From positions 1 to 16,170 of the forward strand of contig RFXC01000083.1 of the NCBI GenBank assembly GCA_009921765.1: a stretch of 16,170 nt of DNA, given 5' to 3'. The notes below the pieces were generated by a model that worked only from the letters and a program-made list of their open reading frames with translations, had not been told where the DNA came from and did no database searches. The DNA is from Betaproteobacteria bacterium (GTDB lineage: Bacteria; Pseudomonadota; Gammaproteobacteria; Burkholderiales; Burkholderiaceae). A program made the translations under genes and the position numbers. Positions 13,941-16,170 of this stretch are shown piece by piece; position 1 is the stretch's first letter, and each line of letters begins with the position of its first letter.

Positions 13941-15455
13941 ATGGACGCCTTGCTGCGTGCCTTCACGATGGTCGGGCAACCCGAGGTGCTGCTCACCATC
14001 GTTGTTTCATCGATCTTCGGCCTGGTGGTGGGCTTCATCCCGGGTCTCACGGCCACGATGGCAACCGCCCTCCTCGTGCCCTTTGCCATGTTTCTCGATC
14101 CGGTCTCGGCGATTGCATCCATCGTTGCCGCCACCGCCATGGCGATCTTCGCGGGCGATATTCCCGGCACGCTGCTGCGACTTCCTGGCACGCCTGCATC
14201 GGCCGCCTACGTCGATCAGTCCTATCGGCTCGCGATGGCTGGACGCGCAGGCGAAATCCTCGGCATCAATGTCGTGTTCTCGGCGCTGGGTGGCATCTTC
14301 GGCACGATCGTGCTGGTGACCTCCGCGCCGCTCCTTGCCGACTATGCGCTGCAATTGTCTTCCTTCGAGTTTTTCTGGCTTGCCGTCCTGGGCCTGTCCT
14401 GCGCGGTATTCGTGGTGGGCGACAACGTGGCGAAGGGCCTCGCTGCGCTCGCTTTCGGGTTGCTGCTCGCCACCGTCGGGCGCGACTACACATCGGGCTT
14501 TCCGCGCTTCAATTTCGACGAGGCCGACCTCCTGGATGGCATTCCCTTCGTTCCTGCACTGATCGGCTTTTTCGCGCTGCCGGAAATCCTCCGGACCATG
14601 CTGGGCGATGCCGCAGCGCGTGGCCAGCCCATCACCCAGGCTGGCAGCATCTTTTCCGGGATGCTTCGCGCGGTCTGGCACTGGCGCTGGAATTTCCTGC
14701 GCTCGAGCGCGCTCGGCACCGCGGTGGGCGCGCTACCCGGTGCCGGTGCCGATACTGCCGCCTGGACCGCCTATGCGGTATCGAAAAAGCTCACGCGGGA
14801 TCCCCAGGCCTGGGACCGCGACAGCGTGGAGGGCATCGTGGATTCCACCAGCGCCAACAATGCCGCGCTGTCCGGAGCCTGGATTCCGGCACTGGTCTTT
14901 GCCATACCGGGCGACACCATCACGGCCATCGCCATCGCCGTGCTCTACCTGAAGAACGTCACGCCCGGACCCTCGATTTTTCTTGAGAACGCGCATGTGC
15001 TCTACGCGGTGTTCACCACCTTCTTCATCGCCAACCTGCTCATGATTCCGCTTGGCTGGCTGGCTATCCGGGTGGCGATTCCCATTCTCAAAATGCCGCG
15101 TCAGGTGCTGATGGCGCCGCTCCTCCTTTTCGCCTGCGTAGGGGCTTATGCGGTCGACAACAATGTGTTCGGAATCGGCGTGATGCTGGTCTGCGGTCTG
15201 GTGGGCTACTGGATGGAGCACCACGGCTATCCGGTCGGCCCGGTGGTGCTGGGCATGGTGATGGGACGTCTGGTCGAAGAACATCTGATGACATCGCTCA
15301 TCAAGGTTCAGGGCGATCTCACCCGGTTTTTCGAGCGGCCGATTGCCACTGCGCTCGCGGTGTTCACGCTGGTTGTATGGGTGCTGCCGCTTGCGCGGTG
15401 GGCGGCCAGGCGACTGCGGCGTTCATCCCGCCCGCTTGCATCCGGCCCCGGTTGA
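13941..15455 (+). CDS. tctA: TctA-family large membrane subunit of the TTT transporter
   Basis: A 504-residue integral membrane permease of normal length, with roughly ten to twelve hydrophobic segments. Family motifs are clear: FIPGLTATMATALLVPF (32-48), DIPGTLLRLPGTPASAAYVD (73-92), ALPGAGADTAAWTAYAVSKK (264-283), the STSANNAALSGAWIPALVFAIPGD region, and GPSIFLENAHVLYAVF. These two PG-containing halves are the repeated substrate/ion-binding elements of the family. GAGG at 13931-13934 precedes ATG 13941, 16 bases after tctB. With the upstream binding protein it forms a complete transporter. It carries no substrate-specific signature; known TTT substrates are di- and tricarboxylates and some aromatic acids. 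Confidence 0.96.
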   Translation: MDALLRAFTMVGQPEVLLTIVVSSIFGLVVGFIPGLTATMATALLVPFAMFLDPVSAIASIVAATAMAIFAGDIPGTLLRLPGTPASAAYVDQSYRLAMAGRAGEILGINVVFSALGGIFGTIVLVTSAPLLADYALQLSSFEFFWLAVLGLSCAVFVVGDNVAKGLAALAFGLLLATVGRDYTSGFPRFNFDEADLLDGIPFVPALIGFFALPEILRTMLGDAAARGQPITQAGSIFSGMLRAVWHWRWNFLRSSALGTAVGALPGAGADTAAWTAYAVSKKLTRDPQAWDRDSVEGIVDSTSANNAALSGAWIPALVFAIPGDTITAIAIAVLYLKNVTPGPSIFLENAHVLYAVFTTFFIANLLMIPLGWLAIRVAIPILKMPRQVLMAPLLLFACVGAYAVDNNVFGIGVMLVCGLVGYWMEHHGYPVGPVVLGMVMGRLVEEHLMTSLIKVQGDLTRFFERPIATALAVFTLVVWVLPLARWAARRLRRSSRPLASGPG

Positions 15456-15465
15456 AGGAGCACGA

Positions 15466-16170
15466 ATGATCGCGGTCATCGATGCGCACCATCACATCTG
15501 GGATCTGGATGCCAACGTCCACCCCTGGCTTCGCGATGAGCCACCCCCGCCCTTTCGCTATGGGGACAGCCGGCCGCTGCGACGCAACTATCTGCCTGCG
15601 CACTACCGTGCCGATGCGGCCGGGTTCAACATCGTGGCAACCGTCTACATGGAGGCCGAACACGACCCTGCCGACCCGCTTCGGGAAACGCGCTGGGTGC
15701 ATCAGATCGCCGAACGCGATGGTCTGCCGCAGGCGATGGCCGCAGCCGCGTTTTTCGATCGTAATGACGCACGCGACATCATCTTCGCTCAGGCCGCCAT
15801 GCCTCTAGTGCGAAGCATCCGTCACAAGCCGCGCGGGGTGGCCCGCCCACAGGACTACACCACCGGGCACCAGATCGCAGGATCGATGCGCTGTCCGCGC
15901 TGGCGAGCGGGCTACCGTCATCTGGTCGACAGCGGCCTTCACTTCGAACTGCAAACCCCCTGGTGGCATCTGGATGACGCGTGTGAGCTTGCCGCCGACT
16001 TTCCAGACACGCTCATCATCCTCAACCACCTGGGCCTGCCCGCCGATCGAAGCCCGACAGCGTTGAAGGCCTGGCACGCAGCCATGTCGCGGCTCGCCCA
16101 GGCGCCGAATGTTCGGGTCAAGCTCTCGGGTATCTGCGTGCCGGGTGCCCGGTGGACGCCGGAACTGAAT
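15466..16170 (+). CDS. Amidohydrolase-2 family metal-dependent hydrolase, 3' end missing
   Basis: The reading frame starts at ATG 15466, with GAAGGAG at 15454-15460 and 10 bases after tctA, and is still open at the last base, giving 235 residues. The usual family length is about 290-310, so roughly 60-70 residues lie outside the window. Seen: the metal-binding His8-x-His10 in VIDAHHHIWDLD, ILNHLGLP with the conserved His188 (185-192), and VRVKLSG near residue 225. The C-terminal catalytic Asp (usually in FGSDWP) is beyond the end. Members include lactonases (4-sulfomuconolactone, rhamnono-lactone, pyrone dicarboxylate type) and decarboxylases. Given the lactonase and isomerase-like genes upstream, a lactone hydrolase is a reasonable guess, but not proven. 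Confidence 0.88.
   Translation, partial: MIAVIDAHHHIWDLDANVHPWLRDEPPPPFRYGDSRPLRRNYLPAHYRADAAGFNIVATVYMEAEHDPADPLRETRWVHQIAERDGLPQAMAAAAFFDRNDARDIIFAQAAMPLVRSIRHKPRGVARPQDYTTGHQIAGSMRCPRWRAGYRHLVDSGLHFELQTPWWHLDDACELAADFPDTLIILNHLGLPADRSPTALKAWHAAMSRLAQAPNVRVKLSGICVPGARWTPELN

Overview
The window looks like a chromosomal catabolic region of a GC-rich betaproteobacterium, most likely Burkholderiales. The main reasons are three Bug/TctC-type periplasmic binding proteins beside a TctA/TctB transporter (Bug proteins are strongly expanded in that order), high third-position GC in every gene, tight Shine-Dalgarno-led gene packing and a LysR-type divergent control region. Genus cannot be decided from the sequence. 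I see no rRNA, tRNA, CRISPR, transposase or phage genes, and no clear frameshifts.

Layout. (1) 1-2132, plus strand: the 3' part of a DUF7064-like protein of unknown role, a thiolase-fold protein of the SCP2/lipid-transfer type, and a DUF35 zinc-ribbon/OB-fold partner. This is the end of an operon whose start lies outside the window. (2) 2279-2755, plus: a small DUF3429-like membrane protein, probably unrelated to either neighbouring operon. (3) 2804-4411, minus: a short-chain dehydrogenase behind a LysR-type regulator. (4) 4412-4518: the divergent control region, holding a perfect T-N11-A LysR box plus a third half-site. (5) 4519-12281, plus: a tightly packed catabolic run made of a TauD/TfdA dioxygenase, two orphan Bug proteins, an AtuA-type protein split into two genes, a D-2-hydroxyacid dehydrogenase, an HpcH/HpaI aldolase, an SMP-30/gluconolactonase-type lactonase and a small muconolactone-isomerase-like protein. 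(6) 12282-12495: a 214-base gap with a GC-rich hairpin. (7) 12496-16170, plus: a complete tripartite tricarboxylate transporter (binding protein, TctB, TctA) followed by an amidohydrolase-2 gene cut off by the window end.

How it may work together (inference). The transporter and extra Bug proteins would capture an organic acid. The dioxygenase would start oxidation. The lactonase, isomerase-like protein and amidohydrolase would interconvert or open a lactone. The hydroxyacid dehydrogenase would handle a 2-hydroxy/2-oxo acid, and the HpcH/HpaI aldolase would split the 2-oxo acid into pyruvate-type and aldehyde products. The AtuA pair has no defined reaction. I know of no described pathway with this exact set, and the substrate cannot be read from the sequence. 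The LysR regulator is the natural candidate sensor of the substrate or an intermediate.
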